DNA of 50,559 bases, taken from Thermoleptolyngbya sp046719575 (lineage in GTDB: Bacteria > Cyanobacteriota > Cyanobacteriia > Elainellales > Elainellaceae). Position 1 is the stretch's first letter. Each line of letters opens with the position of its first letter. A program made the position numbers and the translations under genes. Under the pieces are notes generated by a model that had not been told where the DNA came from, did no database searches, and saw only the letters and a program-made list of their open reading frames with translations. Below, in pieces: positions 1 to 8,438 of this stretch. The stretch lies in the NCBI GenBank assembly GCA_046719575.1, contig JBDNCP010000011.1, forward strand, positions 1 to 50,559, read 5' to 3'.

Positions 1-60
1 CTGGGCGTATCTCTGGGCGTATCTCTGGGCGTATCTCTGGGCGTATCTCTGGGCGATCGC
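1..60. repeat. 12-bp tandem array at window start
   Basis: Four exact copies of CTGGGCGTATCT stand head to tail, and a fifth diverges into the HIP1 octamer GCGATCGC. The array may continue beyond the window edge. It is one of at least eleven unrelated short tandem arrays here. Confidence 0.9.
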
Positions 61-143
61 TGAGAATAATTACCCATTAAGGGGCCCCTCAAATCCCATC
101 CTCTGGGTTATATTAAAAAGAATTACAGAAGCGCAAGCACTGG

Positions 144-172
144 TTGACAAAAGTGCAGGTTTCCCCATTAAC
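144..172 (+). promoter_or_regulatory. candidate sigma70-type promoter
   Basis: A consensus TTGACA (144-149) is followed after 17 bp by ATTAAC, a poor -10 match. A better -10 word, TATTAA, lies at 175-180 but is too far from the -35. It sits just upstream of the GTG start of the bilin lyase gene. This is a pattern match only. Confidence 0.3.
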
Positions 173-208
173 TCTATTAACCTTAGTTGTGAGTGTGAGG
201 GCAGTTCG

Positions 209-748
209 GTGACGTTTCAGACTTCTTTGACCACGACCACAGGCGATTCTCAAATTGCCGAGTTCTTTCAGCAGTCCGCAGGCGAATGGCGTTCTGAGCG
301 ACGCTACTATACCCTGCCCGATGGCGAAACGAAGGAAATGGTCAGCCAGATTCAAGTCCGCTTTTTGACCCAGGGCTGCGACGAACTGCGCCACCTCGCC
401 CGCCTGCACGAGCTAGAAGACGACACCTGCCTCACCTGCGGCACTGAAGTTCTATGGAACAGCGCCGAAGCCGTATCAGGACGCACCCAGTCCAAAGGCT
501 CTACGCTCTTTGGCGCAATGGGAAATCTGCTGTACCGCGATCGCGGCTTTGCCACCCCCAAGCCCGTCACCGCGCTCTACTACTTTACCAATCCCCAAAC
601 CCTCTGCCTCCGCACCGAATACAAAGGCTCCTCCTTTGAGGAAGAAATCAAGCTCATCGGACAGCTTTACCGCACCCGCCAAACCATCATCACCCGCGAA
701 GGCGAACAGCAGATGATTGGGCAATATCTGGAAAAGCGAATTGTTTAG
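209..748 (+). CDS. CpcS/CpeS-family phycobiliprotein lyase (CpcU-like)
   Basis: A 179-aa protein of the CpcS/CpeS family. These ten-stranded barrel proteins attach bilin chromophores to cysteines of phycobiliproteins in the cytoplasm. The family opening EFFQQSAGEWRSERRYY is at about residues 18-34, followed by the central barrel and a closing EQQMIGQYLEKRIV. Length is normal for the family. The start is GTG, with no good ATG nearby. The sequence resembles the CpcU/CpeU branch, in which some members work as a heterodimer with CpcS, more than CpcS itself, but I cannot fix the substrate. No phycobiliprotein gene lies next to it in this window. Confidence 0.85.
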   Translation: MTFQTSLTTTTGDSQIAEFFQQSAGEWRSERRYYTLPDGETKEMVSQIQVRFLTQGCDELRHLARLHELEDDTCLTCGTEVLWNSAEAVSGRTQSKGSTLFGAMGNLLYRDRGFATPKPVTALYYFTNPQTLCLRTEYKGSSFEEEIKLIGQLYRTRQTIITREGEQQMIGQYLEKRIV

Positions 749-893
749 AGACTGGCAATTGGGGCAACTTTGCTTGAAACCCAAGCGTGAAGCCAGTTAA
801 GGTGCAGATCTCTCACGCTTCTTAACTTCGCCTGCCAACTCCGCTAGCGTCTGAGCTATCGTTGGGAAGAAACACTTCCTGGGAGTCGAAGCG

Positions 894-2672
894 ATGGGGC
901 GGCTGTGGTGGATTGGGTTGTTTTTGGCGGGACTGATTTTGGCGCTGGGTTATGCGCCTGGATTGGGCAGTCGGGGCGAGTATGAGTCGATCGTGCTGGA
1001 CTTTCGGGATGACTTGGTAGCTGCTGAAGTGGAGCAGCAGCTAGGGGCGATCGCCCAACAGTTCAACATCACGCCACACCTCAACAGCGCCTTTTCCCAA
1101 GCCGAGCAGGTCTACATTCTGCCGGGAGACAAACAGACGCTGCGAGCGCTGCGCCGATCTGACCTACGCCGCTACACCGAATCCATCGACCCCAACTATA
1201 TCTATCGCACGCTCGACGTGCCCAATGACCCCGACTATCCCAAACAATGGAACCTCCAGAGCATCCAGATGGAGTCCGCCTGGAACGAGAGCAAGGGCGC
1301 AGGCATGACCATTGCCGTCATCGACACGGGCATCGCGCCAGTGCCCGATTTGCAGCAGACGAAATTTGTCCCTGGCTACGACTTTGTGAACGACCGAGAA
1401 GAGGCGATCGACGACAACGGCCACGGCACCCACGTTGCTGGAACCATCGCCCAGTCCACCAACAATAATCTCGGCGTGGCGGGCATTGCCTACGAAGCCA
1501 GCCTGATGCCGCTGAAGGTGCTGAGTGCCGAGGGCGGCGGCACGGTGGCCGATATTGCCGAGGCGATCCGCTTTGCGGCCGACCATGAGGCCGACGTGAT
1601 TAACCTCAGTCTGGGCGGCAGCGGCGACGCAGGCGTGATGCGCGATGCCATCGACTATGCCTACAGCAAGGGCGTGGTGATTGTCGCGGCGGCGGGCAAT
1701 GCCAATACAAACGCTGCCGGGTTTCCGGCCCGCTATGGCAACGTGATCGCTGTGTCGGCCGTCGATGCCACTGGAGCCAAAGCGCCCTATTCCAACTTTG
1801 GTGCGGGCGTAGACATTGCCGCACCGGGCGGCGCGTTTGAGGGCGAAAACGACGCAGGCGGCATCTTGCAGCAGACGATTGATCCAGAAACGGGCGAACC
1901 TGCTTTGCGAGCCTTCCAGGGCACCAGCATGGCTGCGCCCCACGTTGCTGCTGTCGCTGCGCTGGTGAAGTCGGTCGGCATTACGGAACCAGCGGCGATC
2001 GCCCAAATCCTGAAATCCTCCGCCCGCCAAGTCACCGAAGACCCCCTCAACTACTTCGGTGCAGGCCGGCTCGATGCCAACGCCGCCGTCCGCCTGGCCC
2101 AGCAGGAAAATTTGGACGTGAAGGACTTCCTGCGCTGGCTGCGCGACAACGGCTATCTCAACCTGCGCTTCTGGTTTGATGGCGGTGCGGTGGCGTTGCT
2201 GCCCAAGCTAGGCATGGTGCTGGGGTCATATCTGCTAGCGTGGCTGCTGCGGCGCTACGTGCCTGTGCTGAGTCTGTCGCTGGGGCTGGGGCTGGTGGTG
2301 GGCAGCAGCGGGTTTTTCCCGTTCCGGGGCTTTTATATTTACGACCTGCCGCAATATCCCTTCCGACTGCTGGGTAGCTCCATCCCCGAACTGGGCAGTG
2401 CAGTGTCTGGCAGTGCAGCGCTGCATCCGCTGTTTGCCAGTGTGCTGATTCCCTTTGGACTGGTGGCCCTGCTGCTGGGGCATTGCTGGGGCAAGTGGCT
2501 GGCAATTGGCGCGACGCTGGGCGTGGCTGCCTGCCTGGGCATCAGCGCGGTAGTCGATCCGCAGGTGGCGGGGCTGGGTGCAGGGGCGATCGCCCGTGGT
2601 TTTCTAGCTCTAAACGCGCTGCTCTGCTTTGGTCTGGCAACGCTAGCCGCCAAAGCCGCCGCCCGCGCCTAG
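894..2672 (+). CDS. S8 (subtilisin-like) serine protease with membrane tail
   Basis: A 592-aa subtilase. An N-terminal hydrophobic segment (about residues 4-20) should act as signal or anchor, followed by a propeptide-like region. The catalytic triad is visible: Asp144 in AVIDTG, His177 in DNGHGTHVAGT and Ser345 in GTSMAAPH, with oxyanion Asn269 in AAGNAN. After the protease domain (to about residue 400) the last 170 residues contain several hydrophobic stretches rich in Leu, Gly and Ala, so the C-terminus is probably embedded in membrane. A multi-span C-terminal tail is unusual for secreted subtilases and suggests a membrane-tethered protease. The substrate is unknown. Confidence 0.9.
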   Translation: MGRLWWIGLFLAGLILALGYAPGLGSRGEYESIVLDFRDDLVAAEVEQQLGAIAQQFNITPHLNSAFSQAEQVYILPGDKQTLRALRRSDLRRYTESIDPNYIYRTLDVPNDPDYPKQWNLQSIQMESAWNESKGAGMTIAVIDTGIAPVPDLQQTKFVPGYDFVNDREEAIDDNGHGTHVAGTIAQSTNNNLGVAGIAYEASLMPLKVLSAEGGGTVADIAEAIRFAADHEADVINLSLGGSGDAGVMRDAIDYAYSKGVVIVAAAGNANTNAAGFPARYGNVIAVSAVDATGAKAPYSNFGAGVDIAAPGGAFEGENDAGGILQQTIDPETGEPALRAFQGTSMAAPHVAAVAALVKSVGITEPAAIAQILKSSARQVTEDPLNYFGAGRLDANAAVRLAQQENLDVKDFLRWLRDNGYLNLRFWFDGGAVALLPKLGMVLGSYLLAWLLRRYVPVLSLSLGLGLVVGSSGFFPFRGFYIYDLPQYPFRLLGSSIPELGSAVSGSAALHPLFASVLIPFGLVALLLGHCWGKWLAIGATLGVAACLGISAVVDPQVAGLGAGAIARGFLALNALLCFGLATLAAKAAARA

Positions 2673-2812
2673 TTTTCAGCCGTCTCCTTCTTTTGAGAGG
2701 GGCGGCAATATCTTGCGATCGCCAATTTTCTTTCCTCAGATAGACCTCACTTCGCCGTGATTCTGCGATGCTGTAGAAACCTCAAGCAAACTTGTCGATT
2801 TACGAGGGTTCT

Positions 2813-3715
2813 ATGGCGGGGATGAATCAGCTTAAAACTCTGGCGCTGCTGGCGCTGCTCAGCGGCTTGATTGTGCTGGCGGGCTATCTGCTGGTGGGCA
2901 ACGAAACCGGGCTATATTACGGGCTGGCGTTTGCGGCGTTGAGCAGCTTTGGCTCTTGGTATTATTCCGATCAGGCGGCGCTGGCGGCGTTTCAGGCGAA
3001 GCCCACGCCGCGAGAAGAGGCCCCAGCGCTATACGACCGCATTGAAAACCTGTGCGCTCGCGCTGAAATTCCCATGCCTTCGGTTTACATCGTGCCCTCG
3101 GAATCGCCCAACGCCTTCGCCACCGGGCGCGACCCCAACCACGCGGCGATCGCCCTCACCGAAGGCATCATCAAGCTGCTACCGCCCGATGAACTAGATG
3201 CCGTTATCGCCCACGAACTCACCCACGTCCGCAACCGGGACACGCTGACCCAAGCCGTAGCAGGTACTCTGGCGGGTTCGCTCACCTACCTAGGGCGCAT
3301 TCTGACGCTGGGCGCACTGTATTTTCCGGTGTCGCGGGCAGGACGGCGGGGCAACAATCCCATCGCCATCTTATTTCTGCTGATCGTAGGGCCGCTGGCG
3401 GCCGGGCTGATCCAAATGGCGATTTCTCGCACGCGGGAGTTTGCGGCCGATGCCGGAGCCGCTGAGATTACGGGCAATCCGCTGGCACTAGTCCGCGCTC
3501 TGGAGGTGCTGGAAGCCACAGGACAGAAGGTTCCTATTCATGGCAACCCAGCTTTTGCGCCATTGTTCATTGTGAATCCCCTGTCGCGGGAAGGGCTAAT
3601 GATCCTGTTTATGACGCATCCGCCTGTTGAAGAACGGATTAAACGGCTCAAGGAAATGGCTGCCCAAGCCGCGAATTCGGAAACAAACCCGACGGCTCTG
3701 AGTCCTTCGGCGTAG
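2813..3715 (+). CDS. M48-family zinc metalloprotease (HtpX-like)
   Basis: A 300-aa membrane protease of the M48/HtpX type. HtpX homologues degrade damaged membrane proteins. Two hydrophobic segments lie near the N-terminus (KTLALLALLSGLIVLAGYLL and the following stretch). The zinc motif HELTH is at about residues 134-138, and the downstream glutamate ligand lies in SRTREFAADAGA after a further hydrophobic stretch. I chose ATG 2813, preceded by GAGGG. An in-frame TTG at 2792 would add seven residues, and an ATG at 2822 is also possible. It follows the S8 protease on the same strand with a 140-bp gap, so the two may form a proteolysis cluster, though not an obvious operon. Confidence 0.9.
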   Translation: MAGMNQLKTLALLALLSGLIVLAGYLLVGNETGLYYGLAFAALSSFGSWYYSDQAALAAFQAKPTPREEAPALYDRIENLCARAEIPMPSVYIVPSESPNAFATGRDPNHAAIALTEGIIKLLPPDELDAVIAHELTHVRNRDTLTQAVAGTLAGSLTYLGRILTLGALYFPVSRAGRRGNNPIAILFLLIVGPLAAGLIQMAISRTREFAADAGAAEITGNPLALVRALEVLEATGQKVPIHGNPAFAPLFIVNPLSREGLMILFMTHPPVEERIKRLKEMAAQAANSETNPTALSPSA

Positions 3716-3770
3716 GGTTAGGGTGTAGCGATTTTGGGTGATCAACTATTAGACCAAAACTAGACCAAAC

Positions 3771-3860
3771 AGGACTTACGCACCTGCGATGAATTTTTTG
3801 GATTTCGGACTATTTCTCGCGGGTGCAGCCCGCGAGAAATAGTCCAACTGCGTAAGCCCT
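3771..3860. mobile_element. R5: 90-bp MITE-like hairpin element
   Basis: The ends are imperfect inverted repeats: AGGACTTACGCA (3771-3782) against TGCGTAAGCCCT (3849-3860), 11 of 12 paired. Inside is a perfect 17-bp stem (3807-3823 with 3829-3845) around a 5-nt loop. The motif AGACCAAA is repeated on both sides, as if the element had landed in a short tandem repeat. No coding capacity. It lies between two convergent genes and may also act as a terminator. Confidence 0.75.
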
Positions 3861-3878
3861 ACCAAAATTAGACCAAAA

Positions 3879-5189
3879 TTAGACCAAAGCAGGCAGCGAT
3901 TCCTGACGACCCGCTAGCACCTCGCGATATAGCGCCACAATTTGTTCGGCCTTGTGTTCCCACTCAAACTGGCGGGCGTGGGCGATCGCATTTTGTGAAA
4001 AGCGCGATCGCAGCGCCTCGTCTTCCACCAGCAGTTGAATTTTCTCTGCCAGCGTAGACACCAGATACTCGCGAGAATGCAGCGCAATGGTGAAACCCGT
4101 GTCGGGGGTCATATATTCCGCAATGCCGCCGTTGTCTGCGACGATACAGGGCAGCCCCGCCGCCATCGCCTCCAACACCACTGCCCCGCCAAACTCTCGA
4201 ATCGACGGAAAGCAGAAAATATCCGCCTGACTGTAATAGCGATGCGTTTCCTGATGGGGAACCCAACCTGTAAATTCTACGATTTCCTGCAATCCAAACC
4301 GCTGCACCAGCATTTCCAAAGGTTCGCGCTCGGCCCCGTCGCCCACAATCGTCAATCGAACTTTGGCTAATGCAAACGGCTTGATTTTTGCCAGCGCTTC
4401 TAACAAAATGTCTGCGCCTTTGTAGGGCACTAGCCGACCGACAAAGAGCAGGTGAACGCGATCGCCCGCCCGTTTTTTTGCACCCCGCTCAAAGAACTCT
4501 GCGGGAATGCCATTTTCGTAAAATAGCTGGAGGCGATCGCCCAGTCGAAATCGCTTTTGCAGCATTCCAAAGGTATAAGAAGATCCGGCCAAAACCCGAT
4601 CAGCTTTTTGATAGGTTGCGCGATATCCTGGCAGCAGCAGGCCCAGCCCCCGGATAAAGTTGAAATAAGAGAATTCTCGACGGGCGATCGCTCCAAACCC
4701 TTTTGGAAAGGGAACCCCACCATTCACCGGCCCCAAGATAAACGGCGTTTTGCCGCAGGCCTGCGCCAGCTTTACCGGATAGCGCGGCATCATCGGCGTA
4801 ATCGCGTGAACAATGTCGTATTTGCCGCGCCGCACATCTGATTGAAACAGGCGATAAACCCGACGATTAAACTCTTCATATAGCAGGTAAGCCAGCGCAT
4901 TATATAGGGGCCAATTCACCCGATTGTTGATAATCGTCAAACGCGCAACCAGGTGATAATATCGCCGCATTAGACGGCTTTCAGAAATGTAGAAAATCGT
5001 TTGATTAGGCGCAACTCGCTCCAGCGCATCTCGGTTGCGTTCGTGGGTAATCAGAGTTGCATCAACCTGTTCACAAATCGTTCTGAAATATTGATATCCC
5101 ACACTGGGGACAGACGGTAAATCAGGATTGCACTGCTCAATCAGTAGCAAAACCTTGAGCCGCTCTGCTGACATAACGGATGACCCCAT
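3879..5189 (-). CDS. GT4-family glycosyltransferase
   Basis: A 436-aa retaining glycosyltransferase of the GT-B fold, probably building an exopolysaccharide, O-antigen or glycolipid at the inner face of the membrane. The C-terminal domain shows LLFVGRLVPYKGADILLEAL (about 247-266), the nucleotide-sugar region FCFPSIREFGGAVVLEAMAAG with the E-x7-E pair Glu332/Glu340, and the family-typical IVADNGGIAEY. The N-terminal acceptor domain has the usual glycine/proline turns (ILGPVNGGVPFP). Start choice is uncertain: ATG 5189, or ATG 5174 five codons later. No other polysaccharide gene adjoins it. The donor and acceptor cannot be read from sequence. Confidence 0.9.
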   Translation of the reverse strand: MGSSVMSAERLKVLLLIEQCNPDLPSVPSVGYQYFRTICEQVDATLITHERNRDALERVAPNQTIFYISESRLMRRYYHLVARLTIINNRVNWPLYNALAYLLYEEFNRRVYRLFQSDVRRGKYDIVHAITPMMPRYPVKLAQACGKTPFILGPVNGGVPFPKGFGAIARREFSYFNFIRGLGLLLPGYRATYQKADRVLAGSSYTFGMLQKRFRLGDRLQLFYENGIPAEFFERGAKKRAGDRVHLLFVGRLVPYKGADILLEALAKIKPFALAKVRLTIVGDGAEREPLEMLVQRFGLQEIVEFTGWVPHQETHRYYSQADIFCFPSIREFGGAVVLEAMAAGLPCIVADNGGIAEYMTPDTGFTIALHSREYLVSTLAEKIQLLVEDEALRSRFSQNAIAHARQFEWEHKAEQIVALYREVLAGRQESLPALV

Positions 5190-5571
5190 GATTTTATTAG
5201 TTGCTTAAACCCACCAATGCTATGCACACGATTTCCCAGTCCATCTGCTAGAGCGACCTGTGGGTAAATCACCTACGGGTAAATACTGAACCAATGCCTA
5301 AAGTCATTTAAGGGCGGAACCCAGGCTTGGCATAGTAGCGTGCAAAACGTTTTGTGCTTGCCTGAAATTGGGTTTGATACGGAGCGATCGCCCCAAAACT
5401 AGCCCCAAAGACTGTGCGGCTGGGCGATCGCCCTGTTTTTTGGGCAGCTCCGGTTCATCTCTACTTTATGAGGTTTCATTAAATCTTTACGAAAAAGCCA
5501 CTGAGACAGACCGGGAAATCCCTGAGAATCTAGCCAGAGAAAAGTTTTTAGAAGGCTTTACAGGAGGGGAA

Positions 5572-5682
5572 GTTTGAAAAGTCCTGCTTTGAGTGAGTCT
5601 GGCGACTAAAGTCGCCACTACAAGCGCAGAAACACCGAGAAACCTCCCTGATTTTTTGAGGTTCTTTTTTCTCTTTTCAAAC
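5572..5682 (+). mobile_element. R1 element, copy 1 (111 bp)
   Basis: Bounded by a perfect inverted repeat, GTTTGAAAAG and CTTTTCAAAC, with weaker pairing continuing about 10 bp outward. The interior holds the palindrome GGCGACTAAAGTCGCC (5601-5616) and the words CAAGCGCAGAAACACC and GAGAAACCTCC shared with the other copies at 15464, 20714 and 27812. No coding capacity. This copy lacks the GATGGTTTTAACCATC palindrome present in copies 2 and 4. Confidence 0.8.
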
Positions 5683-5721
5683 GCCCCCTGAAAGGGCTTT
5701 GCATTAACGCTTTTCTAACTT

Positions 5722-5781
5722 TGCAGGTCTGAATTTTGCAGGTCTGAATTTTGCAGGTCTGAATTTTGCAGGTCTGAATTT
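5722..5781. repeat. 15-bp tandem array (4 units)
   Basis: Four exact units of TGCAGGTCTGAATTT and a degenerate fifth lie immediately upstream of the RTX protein gene. Because the unit is 15 bp, the reverse strand reads as repeating SDLQN pentapeptides, which is a by-product. Confidence 0.9.
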
Positions 5782-5841
5782 TGTAAATCTGACTCTGCAA
5801 AACAGCAGAGCCGACTGGTTGTAAACGTTTCAAATACCCCT

Positions 5842-7167
5842 ATGACGCTGATCAAACTCACCGCTGCCCAACCCAACCAGGGTTCTCTCGTGCTGTTTCC
5901 CCAGACCATTAGCACGGGCACAGGCTTTTCCGTCAGCTTTGACCTCTACGCCTATGGCGGCAGCGGCGGCGATGGCATCAGCTTCTTTTTGGTCGATGGC
6001 AACGCTACGCCGACTCAGGCGGGTGGGTTTGGTGGCTCCTTGGGATATGCGCCGCGAAACGCAGAGCCGGGTCTGGTTGGCGGCTATCTAGGCGTTGGTT
6101 TTGATGCAGTGGGCAATTTCTCAATTGCGACGGAAGGGCGGGTGGGCGGTCGGCGGCCGCCGCTGCAAGATTCGGTGGGGGTGCGTGGCAGTGAGGCGAA
6201 TAACTATCGCTATCTCACAGGCAGCGGCAGGTTGCCCATTAGTCTAGACAACCCCAGCGGCAATCGCGCCCAGGCCCGGCGGGCTGTGCAGATTGACCTG
6301 TCGCCCGCCGGATTGCTGTCGGTGTTTGTAGACCTAAACGGCGATCGCGACTTTAACGACGCGGGCGAAGTGGTGGTTGATAAATTCAACGTGGTGCAAG
6401 CGGGCAACGGCCCCGTCCCTGCGACGTTCAAAATTGGCTTTGCGGCGGCGACGGGAGCCTTGACCAACAATCACGAAATCGACAATCTCACGATTCTTTC
6501 GTTTAACAAGCGGCCACTGCCGGGGTTTTCGGTCGGCGGTGCAAATATCATTGGGGGCGATCGCAACGACGTGCTGACGGGCGGCCGGGGCAACGACACC
6601 ATCGACGGGCGCGGCGGCAACGACACCCTGCGTGGCGAAGCGGGCAACGATGTGCTGCTCGGTGGCCCTGGCCGAGATGTGCTGATCGGCGGCCCTGGAG
6701 CCGATGTGCTAACGGGGGACGCAGGGGCTGATCGCTTTGTGTTTTCAGGACGCAACAGAACTCAAGCGCTCCGCACGTCGCTGCTCCGGGCCCCCGACCG
6801 GATTACGGACTTCAACCCAACGGAGGGCGATCGCATCCAGCTAGACTTTGACAACCAGCTTAGAACTCGAGAACTGCCAAGAGCCTTGTTTAACGTCGGC
6901 GCGATCGACCGACCTGGCATCACCACGCTGGCCCAGGCCGTCAGCGCCGCCTATGCCGATACGCGCCCCAGCCAGCCCGGAAATCAGCGGCTTGGGGCAA
7001 ACCAAGCGCTCTTTTTCGAGTTCCAAGGCCAGACCTTCCTTTCAGTGAATGACAACAGGGCTGCCTTTCGTCCGCAAAATGACCTGCTGGTGGAGGTGAC
7101 GGGTATTCAGTTCCGTCCGGGGGATGAGCAGCCGGGAGTTCTGTCTGTTAGAAACTATTTTGCATAA
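5842..7167 (+). CDS. RTX calcium-binding protein with lectin-like N-terminal domain
   Basis: A 441-aa, probably secreted protein. Residues about 5-222 resemble an L-type (legume-like) lectin domain: FSVSFDLYAYGG, DGISFFLVDG, GGFGGSLGYA and GGYLGVGFD, ending in NHEIDNLTILSF. Residues about 238-301 are seven or so RTX nonapeptides of the form GGxGxDxLx, which bind calcium, followed by DRITDFNPTEGDRIQLD typical of the end of an RTX roll. There is no Sec signal peptide; RTX proteins usually leave by a type I secretion system using a C-terminal signal. The protein begins almost inside the first lectin strand, so the front may be shortened. A plausible role is surface adhesion or matrix binding. 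Confidence 0.85.
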   Translation: MTLIKLTAAQPNQGSLVLFPQTISTGTGFSVSFDLYAYGGSGGDGISFFLVDGNATPTQAGGFGGSLGYAPRNAEPGLVGGYLGVGFDAVGNFSIATEGRVGGRRPPLQDSVGVRGSEANNYRYLTGSGRLPISLDNPSGNRAQARRAVQIDLSPAGLLSVFVDLNGDRDFNDAGEVVVDKFNVVQAGNGPVPATFKIGFAAATGALTNNHEIDNLTILSFNKRPLPGFSVGGANIIGGDRNDVLTGGRGNDTIDGRGGNDTLRGEAGNDVLLGGPGRDVLIGGPGADVLTGDAGADRFVFSGRNRTQALRTSLLRAPDRITDFNPTEGDRIQLDFDNQLRTRELPRALFNVGAIDRPGITTLAQAVSAAYADTRPSQPGNQRLGANQALFFEFQGQTFLSVNDNRAAFRPQNDLLVEVTGIQFRPGDEQPGVLSVRNYFA

Positions 7168-7327
7168 CGCGGCGTAATGCTTAAGTATGTCGTCGGGGAT
7201 GGACCGGGAACGGAGAGGAAGTCGCCCAATGCGTAATTCACCGAGTCTTCAGTGAAGACCTATAGGGTAGACAAAAATCCTGAAGCCCCAAAAATCACCA
7301 AAAGATTCGACAGGAGCAACGCGCAAT

Positions 7328-7570
7328 ATGTCTAACCCGTTCTGCCAAGATGGGCGCGATGAAACGCCCGCTCCTCATGACCCAACTGAGGCGGCTTGCG
7401 TGGCGATCGCCCGCGTGCTGCACGACTGGCTGCAAGAAGACCTCATCGATGCCCAGGAATTTATTAGCGCGGTGGGGCAACTGCCCGTTAGTCTGGCAGT
7501 TTTGTTTCCTCCAGATTTATTTGATCCTGAGCCTTTGGAGTGTGACGATCCACCCTTCGATGGATTCTAG
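7328..7570 (+). CDS. small acidic hypothetical protein (80 aa)
   Basis: An 80-aa protein with an ATG start and AGGAG at 7312-7316. The middle (EAACVAIARVLHDWLQEDLIDAQEFISAVGQLP) should form two amphipathic helices, and the tail is acidic and proline-rich (PPDLFDPEPLECDDPPFDGF). No family recognised. It ends 6 bp before the end of the convergent acetyltransferase gene. A 15-bp inverted repeat, GTCTTCAGTGAAGAC (7245-7259), lies about 70 bp upstream. The ribosome site and compact placement support a real gene. Confidence 0.6.
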   Translation: MSNPFCQDGRDETPAPHDPTEAACVAIARVLHDWLQEDLIDAQEFISAVGQLPVSLAVLFPPDLFDPEPLECDDPPFDGF

Positions 7571-7576
7571 AAGCCC

Positions 7577-8419
7577 TCATAGCGCCCGGTAGAGCATGAT
7601 TGCATCGATGCTTGCTGACTCAGAGAGTCGTGCAGCCTGGGGAATGCGGCCGAGGGTGGAAAAGCCGAGCGATCGCCACAAGTTGAGCGATGGCTCGTTG
7701 GTGGCAAAAACGAGGTTGAACATGACGGCGGTATAGCCTTTGGTAGGGGCGATCGCCAGCATGGTTTCTGCCATCCAGCGGCCAATTCCCTGGCCTCGCA
7801 TCGCAGGTTGTACAATGAAGCCAGCATTGCAGATATGACTGCACCATCCGGGAAAGTTGGGCTTCAAGTAAAAGGCTCCCAAGATTTCCCCAAGCGCAGG
7901 CGTAGTAGGCGATGTGCGGTTTGGGGATACATCGGGTGAGGTCTTATCTGACGGTGCAAGCGATATATTTCTGGGTGACGGGTCTTTGAGCAACAGCTCT
8001 TGCGAATTGGTTAACATCTCTTCTATGGATGCCGTATCCTGAGATGCAGGTGGCGGTGCAACCCCCACAGCCCGCACTACAAACGCATCCCGGCTTAGCC
8101 AATAGGCTGCAAACTCTGACGGAGATAGGGGCTGAGCAAAGGGGTAAGTGAGTCCTTCGGTTCCTGATGAGGTCACGAAATAGTTCAGCAGCGCCCGCAC
8201 GGCTTCGGTTTCCTCTGAGCGCAGGGTGTCTAGTTCGGCGATCGCCCCATTGGGCAAGGTTTTCCGAAGTGGCAGCGTTGGCGGTAGCGTCGAATTTAGC
8301 TCAGGCTCTTCGCCTGACGGCGTTTCAGGTTTCGGCTCAGTCCTTCCAGATTCAGGCTTTCTAGCGTCTTGCTCTCTAGCGTCTTGTTCAGCATTTTGTC
8401 CCAGTTCAGCACTGCTCAT
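7577..8419 (-). CDS. GNAT-family N-acetyltransferase
   Basis: A 280-aa protein whose last 110 residues form a GNAT acetyl-CoA domain: ICNAGFIVQPAMRGQGIG is motif A, with the R/QxxGxG loop that grips the CoA pyrophosphate, followed by AVMFNLVFATNEPSLNLWRSLGF. Before this is a long low-complexity insert rich in Ser, Thr and Pro. Acceptor unknown. I chose ATG 8419 because GGAG lies about 9 nt upstream. An in-frame ATG at 8440 would add seven residues and make its start codon overlap that of the divergent SNF2 gene. Confidence 0.8.
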   Translation of the reverse strand: MSSAELGQNAEQDAREQDARKPESGRTEPKPETPSGEEPELNSTLPPTLPLRKTLPNGAIAELDTLRSEETEAVRALLNYFVTSSGTEGLTYPFAQPLSPSEFAAYWLSRDAFVVRAVGVAPPPASQDTASIEEMLTNSQELLLKDPSPRNISLAPSDKTSPDVSPNRTSPTTPALGEILGAFYLKPNFPGWCSHICNAGFIVQPAMRGQGIGRWMAETMLAIAPTKGYTAVMFNLVFATNEPSLNLWRSLGFSTLGRIPQAARLSESASIDAIMLYRAL

Positions 8420-8438
8420 TGCATCGTTCTCCGCTCGC

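Larger units (their letters stand above)
5190..5841. other. 652-bp intergenic region with two repeats
   Basis: Holds the upstream region of the glycosyltransferase, an R1 element (5572-5682) and a 15-bp tandem array (5722-5781). A 69-codon open frame at 5368-5577 begins with TTG, has no recognisable protein feature and ends next to the R1 element. I treat it as chance. Confidence 0.7.

Noticed and set aside
5368..5577. 69-codon frame upstream of R1
   Set aside because: TTG start, no ribosome site, no protein features, and it ends at a repeat boundary.
5715..5921. Minus-strand frame with SDLQN repeats, like a pentapeptide protein
   Set aside because: It is produced by the 15-bp tandem array, and the rest of the frame is antisense to the RTX gene.
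8226..8438. Upstream extension of the SNF2 helicase
   Set aside because: It is antisense to the acetyltransferase, Ser/Gly-rich and unconserved in style.
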